A DNA stretch of 64,000 nucleotides from Salinivibrio sp. ES.052 (GCF_900141775.1 NZ_FSRI01000001.1:186001-250000), one strand, 5' to 3'; shown: positions 7,597 through 15,892, counted from the first letter of the stretch. The notes: generated from the sequence alone by a model not told the origin. Translations and numbers: made by a program.

Positions 7597-9353
7597 TAGT
7601 CAAGCACGTACCGATGCGTTCGCAAGGTAAGTCTGACTTTGCGGGCTTGGTGAATTACATCACCGATCACCAGAGCAAAGAGCATCGACTTGGTAGCGTT
7701 CGTTTAAATAACTGTGAAGCAGAAACCGTGCGCGATGCGATCAGTGAGGTGTTGGCGACTCAATTCGCGAACACCCGAGCGAAAAGTGATAAAACCTACC
7801 ACCTCATAGTGAGCTTCCCTAATGGTGAACAGTTAAAAGCGCATACTTTGGCTGCGATAGAAGAGCGCATTTGCCAAGGCTTGGGTTATGGAGAACATCA
7901 GCGTGTCAGTGCTGTGCACAACGATACGGACAACCAACATATCCATATCGCAATTAACAAGATTCACCCTACTCGCAACACAATCCATGAGCCGTACTAC
8001 CCGCATAAAAAGCTAGCGGAAATGTGCGAGGCCATCGAGCAGGATTTTGGTTTGCAGCCGGATAATCACATACCGCGCAAGCGCGGGGCCGAATTACGTG
8101 CGATGGATATGGAGCGGCATTCGGGTATTGAAAGCTTAGTGGGGTGGGTGAAGCGCGAATGCATGGACGAGATTAAATTAGCCAGTAGCTGGCAGGCGTT
8201 GCACCAGGTCATGCAGGACAATGGTTTGCAGTTAAGAACCAGAGGAAATGGTCTAGTGATCGTTGCCGATGGTGAAGCGATCATCAAAGCGAGCACCTTG
8301 GGACGTGAGTTTTCTAAACCCAAACTCGAAGCACGCATTGGTCCCTTTGAAGCGACTGCATCGGATTCTGTTAAGCCGAGCCGCCAATATACACACCGAC
8401 CTGTTCGCTTAAAGGTGAATACCACCGAGCTATATTCCCGTTATCAAGCAGAGCAGAAACATGCTGCAGAGAGTAAAACGCAAGCCCTTGAACAGGCTCG
8501 TCGTGATAAAGATCGACAGGTTGATAACGCCAAGAGGAAAGGGCGTGGCCGTCGCGCAGCGATTAAGTTGACCGGTAGCAATCAGCTTACTAAGAAGCTT
8601 TTGTACAAACAGGCCAGCAATGCATTGAAAAGCGAGCTTGAGCGCATTCACAAGCGTTACCAAGAGCAACGGCAAACGATATATCAAAGCAATAAACGCC
8701 AAACCTGGGCGGATTGGTTAAAGAGCCAGGCATTACAGGGAGATGGAGAAGCCCTCAAAGCGCTACGTAGCCGAGAGGCTGCACAAAAGCTTAAAGGCAA
8801 CACACTAAACGGGGATGCAGTTCAGGCTGAGCCCAAAGCAATGGTCGATACGATTACGAAAAAAGGCACCATTATTTATCGAGCAGGTAACAGCGCCGTG
8901 CGTGATGATGGTGAGCGTCTACAAGTGTCGACGGCTTCCAACCAAAGCAGTGTTTTAGCTGCGCTAAAGGTAGCAATGGAGCGTTATGGTAATCGTATTA
9001 CCGTGAATGGTTCGCCTGAGTTCAAGGCGCGAGTAATCAAGGCGGCAGTAGATGGCAATCTGTCTATCAAATTTGCCGATCAAGGACTAGAACGCCGCCG
9101 TCAGGCATTAATAGCCCAGAATAAAAGGGCCAAGCGGTCTGATAAGCCTGGCGTGTTACCGATTGGCAAAGTGCCACCTTCACGCCGTGGCCGGCTGCAG
9201 AATCTATCTCAGTTAGAGGTTCTAGCTATTAAGTCAGGCCCTGTAACTGAAAAAACGGTGGTCATGCCAGCATTAGAGCAACGTAAAGCCAAGCTACAAG
9301 CTGAGCAGGCAGCTAAAAAAGCTAAACGACAACATAAGAGCCGCTCACGTTGA
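7593..9353 (+). CDS. traI: MOB-P relaxase TraI with C-terminal LPD7-type domain
   Basis: A 586-residue relaxase that nicks oriT and leads the transferred strand. The N-terminus follows RP4 TraI closely: MIVKHVPMRS, then YITDHQ with the nucleophile at Tyr22, and the metal-binding motif HNDTDNQHIHIAINKIHPTRNTIHEPY. A conserved MERHSGIESLVGW block follows, then a charged coiled segment, and a C-terminal region (GTIIYRAGNSAVRDDGERLQVS ... GNLSIKFADQGLERRR) typical of the LPD7 domain of such relaxases. It is shorter than RP4 TraI (about 732 residues), mainly in the C-terminal half. The catalytic part appears intact. Confidence 0.93.
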   Translation: MIVKHVPMRSQGKSDFAGLVNYITDHQSKEHRLGSVRLNNCEAETVRDAISEVLATQFANTRAKSDKTYHLIVSFPNGEQLKAHTLAAIEERICQGLGYGEHQRVSAVHNDTDNQHIHIAINKIHPTRNTIHEPYYPHKKLAEMCEAIEQDFGLQPDNHIPRKRGAELRAMDMERHSGIESLVGWVKRECMDEIKLASSWQALHQVMQDNGLQLRTRGNGLVIVADGEAIIKASTLGREFSKPKLEARIGPFEATASDSVKPSRQYTHRPVRLKVNTTELYSRYQAEQKHAAESKTQALEQARRDKDRQVDNAKRKGRGRRAAIKLTGSNQLTKKLLYKQASNALKSELERIHKRYQEQRQTIYQSNKRQTWADWLKSQALQGDGEALKALRSREAAQKLKGNTLNGDAVQAEPKAMVDTITKKGTIIYRAGNSAVRDDGERLQVSTASNQSSVLAALKVAMERYGNRITVNGSPEFKARVIKAAVDGNLSIKFADQGLERRRQALIAQNKRAKRSDKPGVLPIGKVPPSRRGRLQNLSQLEVLAIKSGPVTEKTVVMPALEQRKAKLQAEQAAKKAKRQHKSRSR

Positions 9354-9590
9354 TGTGATGGCAAAAGAATCGACGGAAGCCCTAACCGCTTCGGTTGGTA
9401 ATGACACCGATGTTTAACCCTATTTGACCGCGCGTTTAACGGTGTCGCGCTGGTCGGGCGCCGAGATAGTAAGTGGCGAGCTAGCTCTGTACAGGCCCAC
9501 ATTCACCGCTGGTAACGGCAGGAGTAGAGATCAAGTTTCTACAGGTTGGTGAATGCAACTTTTAGTCATAACTACTAAGAGTAATTAACC

Positions 9591-10364
9591 ATGCTAAAAC
9601 GAAAAATTTTAGCGGCTAAAATTCCCGTGCTTGCCATCTCCTTGGCGTTAAACCTTTCTAATCCTGTATATGCGGGGATTCCGGTTGCTGATGGTACGAA
9701 TCTAGTTCAGAACATCATGTCGGCAATGGAAGCTGTTACACAGACTGCTAAACAAATTCAGCAGTATCAAACCCAATTGCAGCAGTACGAAAATATGCTG
9801 CAAAACTCGATGGCCCCAGCTTCTTATATTTGGGACCAGGCGCAGCGCACCATCAACGATCTGAACCAGGCGACCAACACGCTCGCCTATTACCAGAACC
9901 AGCTTGGCAGCCTCGATGCTTACCTAGGCAAGTTCCAGGACGTGGCCTATTACCGCAGTTCGCCTTGTTTCTCGGCAGCGGGGTGCAGTGATGCAGAACG
10001 GGCCGCAATGACCGAGAACCGACGCCTTGCGTCTGAATCGCAGAAAAAGGCCAACGACGCACTGTTTAGGAGTCTGGAGCAGCAGCAAGATAACTTGGAA
10101 GCAGATGCCCGTCAGCTTAACCGCCTGCAATCTGGTGCTCAGAGCGCGGACGGCCAATTGGCGGCTATTGGCTACGCTAACCAGCTCGCTAGCAACCAGG
10201 CCAACCAGCTCCTGCAAATCCGAAGCCTATTGATTGCCCAGCAGAATGCCGTTGGCACTCGAATGCAGGCGGATGCTGACCGCGAAGCTCAATATCAAGC
10301 GTCTCGTGAAAGGTTGTTCGATATGGGCGAGCCAACCGACCGTTCAGAAAACAGGGGGTTTTAA
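9591..10364 (+). CDS. trbJ: Conjugal transfer protein TrbJ (VirB5-like)
   Basis: A 257-residue exported protein with a signal peptide (hydrophobic core AKIPVLAISLALNL, cleavage near VYA-GIP), followed by Gln-rich amphipathic helices (QTAKQIQQYQTQLQQYENML) typical of TrbJ/VirB5, a minor pilus component in the periplasm. In IncP plasmids trbJ follows trbB-trbI; here it directly follows traI after a 237-bp non-coding gap (9354-9590), and the missing trb genes are not elsewhere in the window. Base composition changes inside the gene to a more GC-rich body. Its last 15 or so residues (DMGEPTDRSENRGF) recur at the end of the next gene. Confidence 0.85.
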   Translation: MLKRKILAAKIPVLAISLALNLSNPVYAGIPVADGTNLVQNIMSAMEAVTQTAKQIQQYQTQLQQYENMLQNSMAPASYIWDQAQRTINDLNQATNTLAYYQNQLGSLDAYLGKFQDVAYYRSSPCFSAAGCSDAERAAMTENRRLASESQKKANDALFRSLEQQQDNLEADARQLNRLQSGAQSADGQLAAIGYANQLASNQANQLLQIRSLLIAQQNAVGTRMQADADREAQYQASRERLFDMGEPTDRSENRGF

Positions 10365-10569
10365 TCATGAAGAATATCACCCGAGTTTTTATCGTTAGCG
10401 TGTTGGCCTCTTTTGCTATGGTGGGGTGCGGCGAAGATGACGGGCCAAAGCCTGCAACGATCAACTGTGACAAGCCGAACCTGACGAAAGAGCAGAAGGA
10501 AAAAGGGAGCTGTCTTTGGGATATGGGCGAACCCACGGATCGCTCCAAGAACAAGGGGTTCTAATCATG
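10320..10569 (+). repeat. Duplicated gene tails ending trbJ and trbK, 200 bp apart
   Basis: The segments 10320-10369 and 10520-10569 are near-copies at an offset of exactly 200 bp. Each encodes DMGEPTDRSxNxGF, then a stop, then the same TAATCATGA leading into the next start codon. The copies differ mostly at silent positions, so the peptide itself appears to be kept. Confidence 0.8.
10367..10564 (+). CDS. trbK: TrbK-like small lipoprotein (entry exclusion type)
   Basis: A 65-residue protein with a lipoprotein signal (VLASFAMVGC, lipidated Cys at residue 21), lying between trbJ and trbL as trbK does in IncP plasmids, where TrbK prevents entry of related plasmids. Two further cysteines (INCDKPN, GSCLWD) flank a charged middle. 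Its end (LWDMGEPTDRSKNKGF) nearly repeats the end of TrbJ. Identification rests on position, size and lipobox rather than strong sequence recall. ATG 10367 follows the trbJ stop by 2 nt. Confidence 0.7.
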   Translation: MKNITRVFIVSVLASFAMVGCGEDDGPKPATINCDKPNLTKEQKEKGSCLWDMGEPTDRSKNKGF

Positions 10570-11844
10570 ACCAAGATATTTATTCGGCTTGTCATGCTCC
10601 TGGCAGTTGTACTTACTTCGCAAACAGCATCAGCGGCCATTGAGCCTAATGGTGTCTTGGATGAAGTGGCCGTGCGTTTCATGACGGCCAGTGCTACTTG
10701 GGGCACGGTAATTACAAACTATGCTGCCTGGCTATTCTGGACGCTGGGCACTATATCCCTTGTTTGGACTGGCGGGACCTTAATCCTTAAGCAAGCGGAT
10801 ATAAGGGAGTTTTTTGCCGAGTTCGTGCGCTTCATCTTGACGTTTGGTTTCTTTCTCTGGTTACTCAGAAACGGCCCAGACTTTGCCACGTCAATTATCG
10901 ATTCATTGAGAACGATCGGTGCTCAAGCCGGTGGCCTTTCGAGAGACCTAACCCCGTCAGAGCCTATTAGTATTGCGTTCGACATTATTGTGAAAGCTGG
11001 TAAGTCATACAGCATCACCAGTCCGATAGATAACTTGTCTATCTTCTTGATAACGTTGGCAATTTTGGCGTGTATGGCGGTAGTGGCGGCCAATGTGTTG
11101 TTGGCCTTGGTGACGGCTTGGATATTAGTCTATGCCGGTGTTTTCGTGCTGGGGTTTGGTGGTTCGCGTTGGACTTCGGATATAGCAATCAACTACTTCA
11201 AAAGCGTATTAGGCGTTGCTTTGAAGTTGATGACAATGACGTTGCTTATTGGCATTGCCATGTCGATCATGGATGGTTTCTATGCCGATCTATCCAATGA
11301 TGCTCCCATGCGTGAATTGTTGGTGATCTTTGTCGTTTCACTGGTTCTCGTGATGCTCATTCACTCGGTTCCCAATGTGGTCGCTAGCCTGGTTCCTGGA
11401 GGCGGCGCGGCGGCAGGTGCTGGCAGCATCAGTGCCGGTGCGATGGCCGGAGCGGCTGTTGCCACTGGTGGTATGGCTGTCGGTGCCGCAATGGCTACCG
11501 CCGGCGGTGCGTCTGCTATTCAGGCTGCATTTGCAAAAGCGGGTGAGAACGTAGCGAATAATACTGACGTTATGTCGAGCCTGGGCGGTGCATTTAGTGG
11601 CAGTGGCGATTCTGATGAGGCTGGCTCCTTCTCTCAAGCTTCCGGTCAATCTTCTGGCGGCGGCTTTAAAGGTAGCGCTGTAAAAGCGGGGCGTATTGCA
11701 GCGGATACCGGTGCGAATTTGATGAAGGGAATGGGTGATATGGCCGGGGATAGAATCAGCGGCACTACCGGAGGTCGTCTAGCTAGTTCGATCCGAAACA
11801 GTACGAAAGATAACGGGGATGATGACGATAAGGAGGGCGACTGA
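10567..11844 (+). CDS. trbL: Conjugal transfer membrane protein TrbL (VirB6-like), probably C-terminally frameshifted
   Basis: A 442-residue polytopic inner-membrane protein: signal-like N-terminus ending SASA, about six hydrophobic segments between residues 50 and 280, then a Gly/Ala-rich stretch (GGGAAAGAGSISAGAMAGAAVATGG) and a low-complexity hydrophilic tail, as in TrbL/VirB6. The start is ATG 10567, 2 nt after trbK. The frame ends KDNGDDDDKEGD-TGA at 11842; removing one base (T11842) would continue as DDDASPAFDNDSLGGGG in the overlapping ORF to 12097 and bring the length to about 525 residues, near the RP4 TrbL size. A one-base insertion near the C-terminus is therefore likely. Confidence 0.85.
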   Translation: MTKIFIRLVMLLAVVLTSQTASAAIEPNGVLDEVAVRFMTASATWGTVITNYAAWLFWTLGTISLVWTGGTLILKQADIREFFAEFVRFILTFGFFLWLLRNGPDFATSIIDSLRTIGAQAGGLSRDLTPSEPISIAFDIIVKAGKSYSITSPIDNLSIFLITLAILACMAVVAANVLLALVTAWILVYAGVFVLGFGGSRWTSDIAINYFKSVLGVALKLMTMTLLIGIAMSIMDGFYADLSNDAPMRELLVIFVVSLVLVMLIHSVPNVVASLVPGGGAAAGAGSISAGAMAGAAVATGGMAVGAAMATAGGASAIQAAFAKAGENVANNTDVMSSLGGAFSGSGDSDEAGSFSQASGQSSGGGFKGSAVKAGRIAADTGANLMKGMGDMAGDRISGTTGGRLASSIRNSTKDNGDDDDKEGD

Positions 11845-12097
11845 CGACGCTTCCCCTGCATTTGACAACGATAGCTTAGGCGGTGGCGGCACTGGCTGGA
11901 TGAATCAAACCGGCGGCTTTGATGACCTATCCAGTGAGGATAAGGAAGAAGCGCGTCAAGCACACGCAGAATGGCAAGAGCGCGATCCGGAAAAGCACAC
12001 CTTCGATGTTGAGGACTACGTTTCATATGCCCAGGAACGCCAGCAGGAGCGTAACGAAGAGGTTGCCAGCTTTGTTAAAAAAGGTCGCATGGCCTAA
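11819..12097 (+). CDS. Probable detached C-terminus of TrbL (or small separate gene)
   Basis: An acidic 92-residue reading frame overlapping the end of trbL in another frame. Its ATG pair (11819, 11822) has no ribosome site, and the first seven residues overlap trbL. From GAC 11843 onward it reads as a natural continuation of the TrbL tail: Asp-rich, then Gly-rich (SLGGGGTGWMNQTGGF), then a charged helical end (EDYVSYAQERQQERNEEVASFVKK). I favour a fragment of trbL displaced by a one-base frameshift; an independent small protein is the alternative. Confidence 0.6.
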   Translation: MMTIRRATDDASPAFDNDSLGGGGTGWMNQTGGFDDLSSEDKEEARQAHAEWQERDPEKHTFDVEDYVSYAQERQQERNEEVASFVKKGRMA

Positions 12098-12117
12098 CTA
12101 AATAAGGATTATTGATT

Positions 12118-12372
12118 ATGGAGTTTAACTTTCCACCTCAAAACCTTGCGGAGGTATTTGGTTTCTTCGCAGTGATGTTCATTGTGATGCTTGCTTTCTA
12201 TTTTTTTGGACAGTGGCTACACAGCATCGGACACGGTCCGAAGTTGAAAGCCATTGCCGACAAAATGGAGGTTTTCCAAAACAGGTTGGCCGGGCGTGCT
12301 TACAAGGACATGACGAGATCGGTCGATCAAATCGACAAAATGAGACGTTGGCCATTTGGCCGACGCAAGTAG
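12118..12372 (+). CDS. Small single-span membrane protein of the trb cluster
   Basis: An 84-residue protein of unknown function, one transmembrane helix (VFGFFAVMFIVMLAFYFFG, about residues 14-32) followed by a basic cytoplasmic tail ending RRWPFGRRK. ATG 12118 follows TAAGGA and lies 20 nt after the previous ORF, so it probably belongs to the trb transcript. About 80 bp of its 5' part recurs at 15896-15980, where it has decayed. It is the last gene of the conjugation-type cluster before the AT-rich cargo. Confidence 0.65.
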   Translation: MEFNFPPQNLAEVFGFFAVMFIVMLAFYFFGQWLHSIGHGPKLKAIADKMEVFQNRLAGRAYKDMTRSVDQIDKMRRWPFGRRK

Positions 12373-12634
12373 TTAGAAAGCACACGTGCCGGTGATGGTG
12401 TTCCACTTTGTACTGCTGCCCCCTCATTGAGACAGTATTAAGCCCCATAGAAAGAAACCACAACTAGGCTAATGTTGTGGTGGTGTGGTTAAATAAACCT
12501 AAATTATTGATATATTAGGTTTTATTTGTTTTTTTTGTCATCATTATAAATATGCTTTTTAATTGATTTCTATTGTAATAAATGCTATAAATTTACAAGT
12601 GACACAACAATATTGTTGGGGAGTTTCTAAAGGA

Positions 12635-13078
12635 ATGATACCAGAATTTAATGAGTCGGGTAATTTGCCAGAAGGAGTGCATTTAGCCACGATGGAAGAA
12701 TTGATCGCACGATTTGGCTACAACCCAAAGCGTGCTTGGTTAATTGATGGACTAAAGCTTCTAATTTCAGCGCTCGAAAGTGCGAACTGTAATTTGGTTT
12801 ACATCGATGGAAGTTTTGTTACATCAAAGGAAATCCCTGGTGACTATGATTTGTGTTGGAGTCTACATGGTGTCGATGAGTCGAAATTAGATCGTGCACT
12901 TATTGATTTTTCTCCATCAGGTAGAAAATACATGTTGCAGAAATATCGAGGCGATATATTTCCTGCAGAATTACCAGAAGGAGGGTCGGGAAAGCTATTT
13001 GTCGATTTTTTTCAAACTGATAAAAACACCCTTGAGAAAAAAGGCATTGTGGCAATTAAGACTGGAGGTTCATCATGA
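12635..13078 (+). CDS. DUF6932-type minimal nucleotidyltransferase-fold protein
   Basis: A 147-residue protein from ATG 12635 (GGGGAG 11 nt upstream; the longer upstream frame lacks a ribosome site). It begins IPEFNESGNLPEGVH, which I associate with the DUF6932 family. IDGSFVTSKEIPGDYDLCW fits the nucleotidyltransferase motif (G-S, then D-x-D), and LFVDFF supplies a third acidic residue, so the catalytic triad looks complete. Similar folds act in AbiEii and MNT-type toxin-antitoxin systems. It overlaps the following XRE-peptidase gene by 4 nt. Substrate unknown; a toxin-antitoxin or defence role is inference from fold and coupling. Confidence 0.7.
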   Translation: MIPEFNESGNLPEGVHLATMEELIARFGYNPKRAWLIDGLKLLISALESANCNLVYIDGSFVTSKEIPGDYDLCWSLHGVDESKLDRALIDFSPSGRKYMLQKYRGDIFPAELPEGGSGKLFVDFFQTDKNTLEKKGIVAIKTGGSS

Positions 13079-14508
13079 TTAAAAATAATAAGCAGTTAGC
13101 TTTAACCAAAAAACGTATACAAGAGTTTTCTGAAGCAATTGAAAAACTTAATAGAGAAGAGTCTAAATTTTCTCCATTGTTAGCGAAAGCTCAGATTGAT
13201 GCACTAATGTGTCAGCGTGATGATTTGGTTGAGCAAGCGGAAGAATACGAACTACTGCTATCTGGTGAACTTGCTATTTTTGATGTGAATAGTATTTCTG
13301 ACCTCCCTAAAGCTCTTATTATGTCTCGTATTTCAATGGGGTTAACTCAAAAAGATCTGGCTGAAAGACTAGGGATGAAAGAGCAGCAAATACAAAGGTA
13401 TGAAAACACGGAGTATAGCTCCGCAAGTTTTAGTACTCTTGTTTCAATTGTAGATGCTTTAGATTTAAAAATAACAGAAGATGTCTTTTTACCTAAAGAT
13501 TCTAGAGAGAAAAATATATTAATATCAAAGCTAAATGATGCTGGTTTAGATAGAAACTTTATTGAAAAGAGAATTTTACCTCGTGATTTGATGCCTTTCG
13601 AATATGGCCTTTGGGTAGAAAAAACAGTAGAAAAACTTCAATCTATATTTGGATGGAATAAGGATCTTCTATTAGGTGATAGGCCGTTAGTTTTTGGGCG
13701 TGATGGATCAATGGTTGCAAGGTTTAAAATGCCAGTAGGTGCTAACGAGCTATATACAAGTGCTTATACGCAATATGCTTATACAATTGCAAATATTGTA
13801 GCTAAGTACTGTTCTTTAGAAAAGAAAGGCATACCTCAGGATGCTAATGTAGTTAGAGGTGATATTCTAGATAAATATGGCGAGTTAACATTTGAATCAG
13901 TTTTATCTTACGCTACTGAACTGGGTGTTCCTGTTATTCCTTTGAACGATTCTGGAGCTTTTCATGGCGCGACTTGGCGTATAAATGGTAGAAATGTAGT
14001 TGTACTTAAGCAAAAATCTAGACATACATCAAAATGGATGTTTGATTTACTTCATGAGCTCTACCATGCATCCCAATCACCAGAGCTGGATGAGTTTACA
14101 ATTGTTGAGCTTAGTGAGACAAGTGAAGAGCGGAGAAATGATCAAGAAGAAATTGATGCTAATAATTTTGCAGCAAGTGTTCTTCTCGGTGAAAAAGCCG
14201 GTAGTTATATTGAGCAATGCTTTAAAAATGCAAATGGTAATATTGCTTGGCTGAAAAATTCAGTTATTAAAGTCGCCGAAGAAAACGATTTAGATTGTGG
14301 TGTTTTAGCATATCAAGTAGCAAATAAATTGGACTCTATATCCAAACAGACTGGAAAGAAGGTCAATTGGTGGGGAGCTGCAAATAATCTGCAAAGGAAT
14401 ACTTGTGAGCCAAGTAATCTATGCTTTGATCAACTTTCAATAAGTGTTAATTTTGACCAAATGGAAGAGTTTGAGAGAGAATTGATTGAGCAAGTATCTG
14501 CTGATTAA
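13075..14508 (+). CDS. XRE-type HTH protein with ImmA/IrrE-like metallopeptidase domain
   Basis: A 477-residue protein with an N-terminal coiled segment, a Cro/CI-like helix-turn-helix (residues ~80-130: ISMGLTQKDLAERLGMKEQQIQRYE), and a C-terminal ImmA/IrrE peptidase region with zinc motif HELYHA (about residue 325) and a distal NNFAASVLL helix. Such proteins cleave repressors or antitoxins in stress or phage-related switches. It starts inside the stop of the nucleotidyltransferase gene with ribosome site GGAGG, so the two are co-expressed. The pairing suggests a regulated toxin or defence module, with this protein as regulator or sensor; that role is inferred. Confidence 0.75.
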   Translation: MIKNNKQLALTKKRIQEFSEAIEKLNREESKFSPLLAKAQIDALMCQRDDLVEQAEEYELLLSGELAIFDVNSISDLPKALIMSRISMGLTQKDLAERLGMKEQQIQRYENTEYSSASFSTLVSIVDALDLKITEDVFLPKDSREKNILISKLNDAGLDRNFIEKRILPRDLMPFEYGLWVEKTVEKLQSIFGWNKDLLLGDRPLVFGRDGSMVARFKMPVGANELYTSAYTQYAYTIANIVAKYCSLEKKGIPQDANVVRGDILDKYGELTFESVLSYATELGVPVIPLNDSGAFHGATWRINGRNVVVLKQKSRHTSKWMFDLLHELYHASQSPELDEFTIVELSETSEERRNDQEEIDANNFAASVLLGEKAGSYIEQCFKNANGNIAWLKNSVIKVAEENDLDCGVLAYQVANKLDSISKQTGKKVNWWGAANNLQRNTCEPSNLCFDQLSISVNFDQMEEFERELIEQVSAD

Positions 14509-14658
14509 ATATACTTGAAATTAAGGAACATGAAAAATTTCATGATGCGGCGAGAGAGTGACTCCATAACTAGTGGTTGTATAAACTCTTTCATTAGCAT
14601 TCTCGTTGGAATAGGCAAGGCTATAAATATATAACCTGGTCTTTACTTAGAAAACATG

Positions 14659-14691
14659 ATGCCAGTCAGTATCGCTGACTGGCATTTTTTA
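14659..14691 (+). terminator. Rho-independent terminator, module tail type
   Basis: ATGCCAGTCAG (14659-14669), loop TATCG, CTGACTGGCAT (14675-14685), then a T-run. Perfect 11-bp stem. It is the first of four terminators in the cargo region sharing the core GCCAGTCAG/CTGACTGGC. Confidence 0.9.
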
Positions 14692-14757
14692 TTGGGATAA
14701 TTGTTTATTAGTCTGCTGAATTCGGGAATAAAGATGAGTTATGTCAATGATGAGAGG

Positions 14758-15213
14758 CTAACAATTTTCAGCGTATTCACCAATTTGAACGATAACCTTT
14801 TCTAATATAGATAGATACTCATAGTTTGCAGTGTATTTAGTCTGAAAGCCATAATCTGCATGGAGTGCTTTAAGGTATTTTCGTTGCTCATTACAACGCT
14901 CAGCTATTACTTTATATAAGGTCTTTTGGTTTGTAATAGATTTTTCGTATTGAACCTTTAACTCAGATAATTCGCTTTGTGCACTTTTCAATTCCCTAGA
15001 TAGGTGCTTGTTATCGTTTTCAAATTGAATTTTATGCATTTCTAAGTTTTTAGTTGCTAACTCTAGATTTTTCTTATCCAATTCTGTTTGCACATTGTAG
15101 TAGGCTAAACCAAGACTGAAGACCACTGCTCCAACTACAAAGCCTCCAATCCAAAACTCTTTAGTACCAACTCCCTTCAAAACATCTTGAATAGTGGGCG
15201 CACTTACTGTCAT
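14758..15213 (-). CDS. Membrane-anchored coiled-coil protein, unknown function
   Basis: A 151-residue protein with one N-terminal transmembrane helix (FWIGGFVVGAVVFSLGLAYY, about residues 20-39), a heptad-rich coiled coil (about 40-110; KKNLELATKNLEMHKIQFEND and after), and a short C-terminal domain with two cysteines. The ribosome site AAGGAAAAC precedes the ATG on the minus strand. I do not recognise a family. It lies in the second cargo module and points away from its terminator. Confidence 0.6.
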   Translation of the reverse strand: MTVSAPTIQDVLKGVGTKEFWIGGFVVGAVVFSLGLAYYNVQTELDKKNLELATKNLEMHKIQFENDNKHLSRELKSAQSELSELKVQYEKSITNQKTLYKVIAERCNEQRKYLKALHADYGFQTKYTANYEYLSILEKVIVQIGEYAENC

Positions 15214-15273
15214 CAGTTTTCCTTTTTAGTAAAGAGTCAGTGTGACTTAATCTGACTCTATATTGAGGTAGCG

Positions 15274-15402
15274 TTACTTGGTAGAGGATTTACTCGGCTT
15301 TAGGCCTGGAGTGTTGCCTGGCGTTTTTTTGTTATCACGTCGACGTTGATCTGGCTTGCCGGTCGACTTGGCTATTGGTTTTGGTCCTGGTTTCAAACCC
15401 AT
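15274..15402 (-). CDS. 42-residue basic Pro/Lys-rich mini-protein
   Basis: ATG at 15402 on the minus strand follows AAGGATAAAATT, a good ribosome site, and reads MGLKPGPKPIAKSTGKPDQR and on to TAA at 15274. The product is very basic and Pro-rich. Part of the same sequence is found as a remnant near 18288-18368 in module tail copy 2. No family recognised; coding status is supported by the ribosome site and codon structure only. Confidence 0.45.
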   Translation of the reverse strand: MGLKPGPKPIAKSTGKPDQRRRDNKKTPGNTPGLKPSKSSTK

Positions 15403-15576
15403 AATTTTATCCTTGTTTATGATGAGGTTATCCCTCACTGTACACTATTTGGTCAATGCTAATGGTTTTCAAGATGTGTATGAAAAATAATCTAAAAATA
15501 CACTTAAGGTTCCTTGCTGGTAACTCATGTTTTGATACGCTATCTAAAATGTACAACGACAAGCTGGAGATATAAG

Positions 15577-15762
15577 GTGGATAGAGTTGCATCGAGCCCG
15601 CGAGTGCTTACTGATGAAGAGAAACAAGAGCTTCGTCGTGACATGGCAGAATCGTCAGCCTGGGCCAAATCCGAACTAAAACGTCGGCGAACTGCAAAAA
15701 ACCAAAAAAATTCTTTGCATGGTATCAATGATGGTATCGGCGAAGGTGGTATTTCTAACTAG
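15577..15762 (+). CDS. 61-residue charged mini-protein of the module tail
   Basis: GTG 15577 follows GGAGATATAA, so it is preferred over longer upstream readings. The product is mostly helical and charged (LTDEEKQELRRDMAESSAWA, then KSELKRRRTAKNQKN). A homologous frame at 21029-21202 is 57 codons long and conserved at most positions, but has TGA in place of the Trp codon; a third copy at 18369 is truncated. Conservation mostly at the protein level between copies suggests it was a real gene. Function unknown. Confidence 0.5.
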   Translation: MDRVASSPRVLTDEEKQELRRDMAESSAWAKSELKRRRTAKNQKNSLHGINDGIGEGGISN

Positions 15763-15850
15763 CTGTTATTTAGTTAGATTTCATGCTTGTTGATATTCGA
15801 GTGGAGTAGGGCTGATTATAAATAGTTAATCAGGTCTTAGAAAATAAATG

Positions 15851-15881
15851 AAAAGCCAGTCAGTTTCTGACTGGCTTTTTT
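15851..15881 (+). terminator. Rho-independent terminator, module tail copy 1
   Basis: AAAAGCCAGTCAG, loop TTT, CTGACTGGCTTTTT. The A and T arms make it usable in both directions. Confidence 0.9.
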
Positions 15882-15892
15882 ATGGCTTCTCA

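Larger units (their letters stand above)
15228..15882 (+). repeat. Module tail, copy 1 (most complete)
   Basis: Contains a minus-strand mini-gene (15274-15402), a plus-strand mini-gene (15577-15762) and a terminator (15851-15881). Diverged partial copies occur at about 18265-18560 and 20985-21333. In copy 2 the two halves are fused at a shared CGTCGACG, which removes the middle. Each copy ends a cargo module. Confidence 0.75.
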
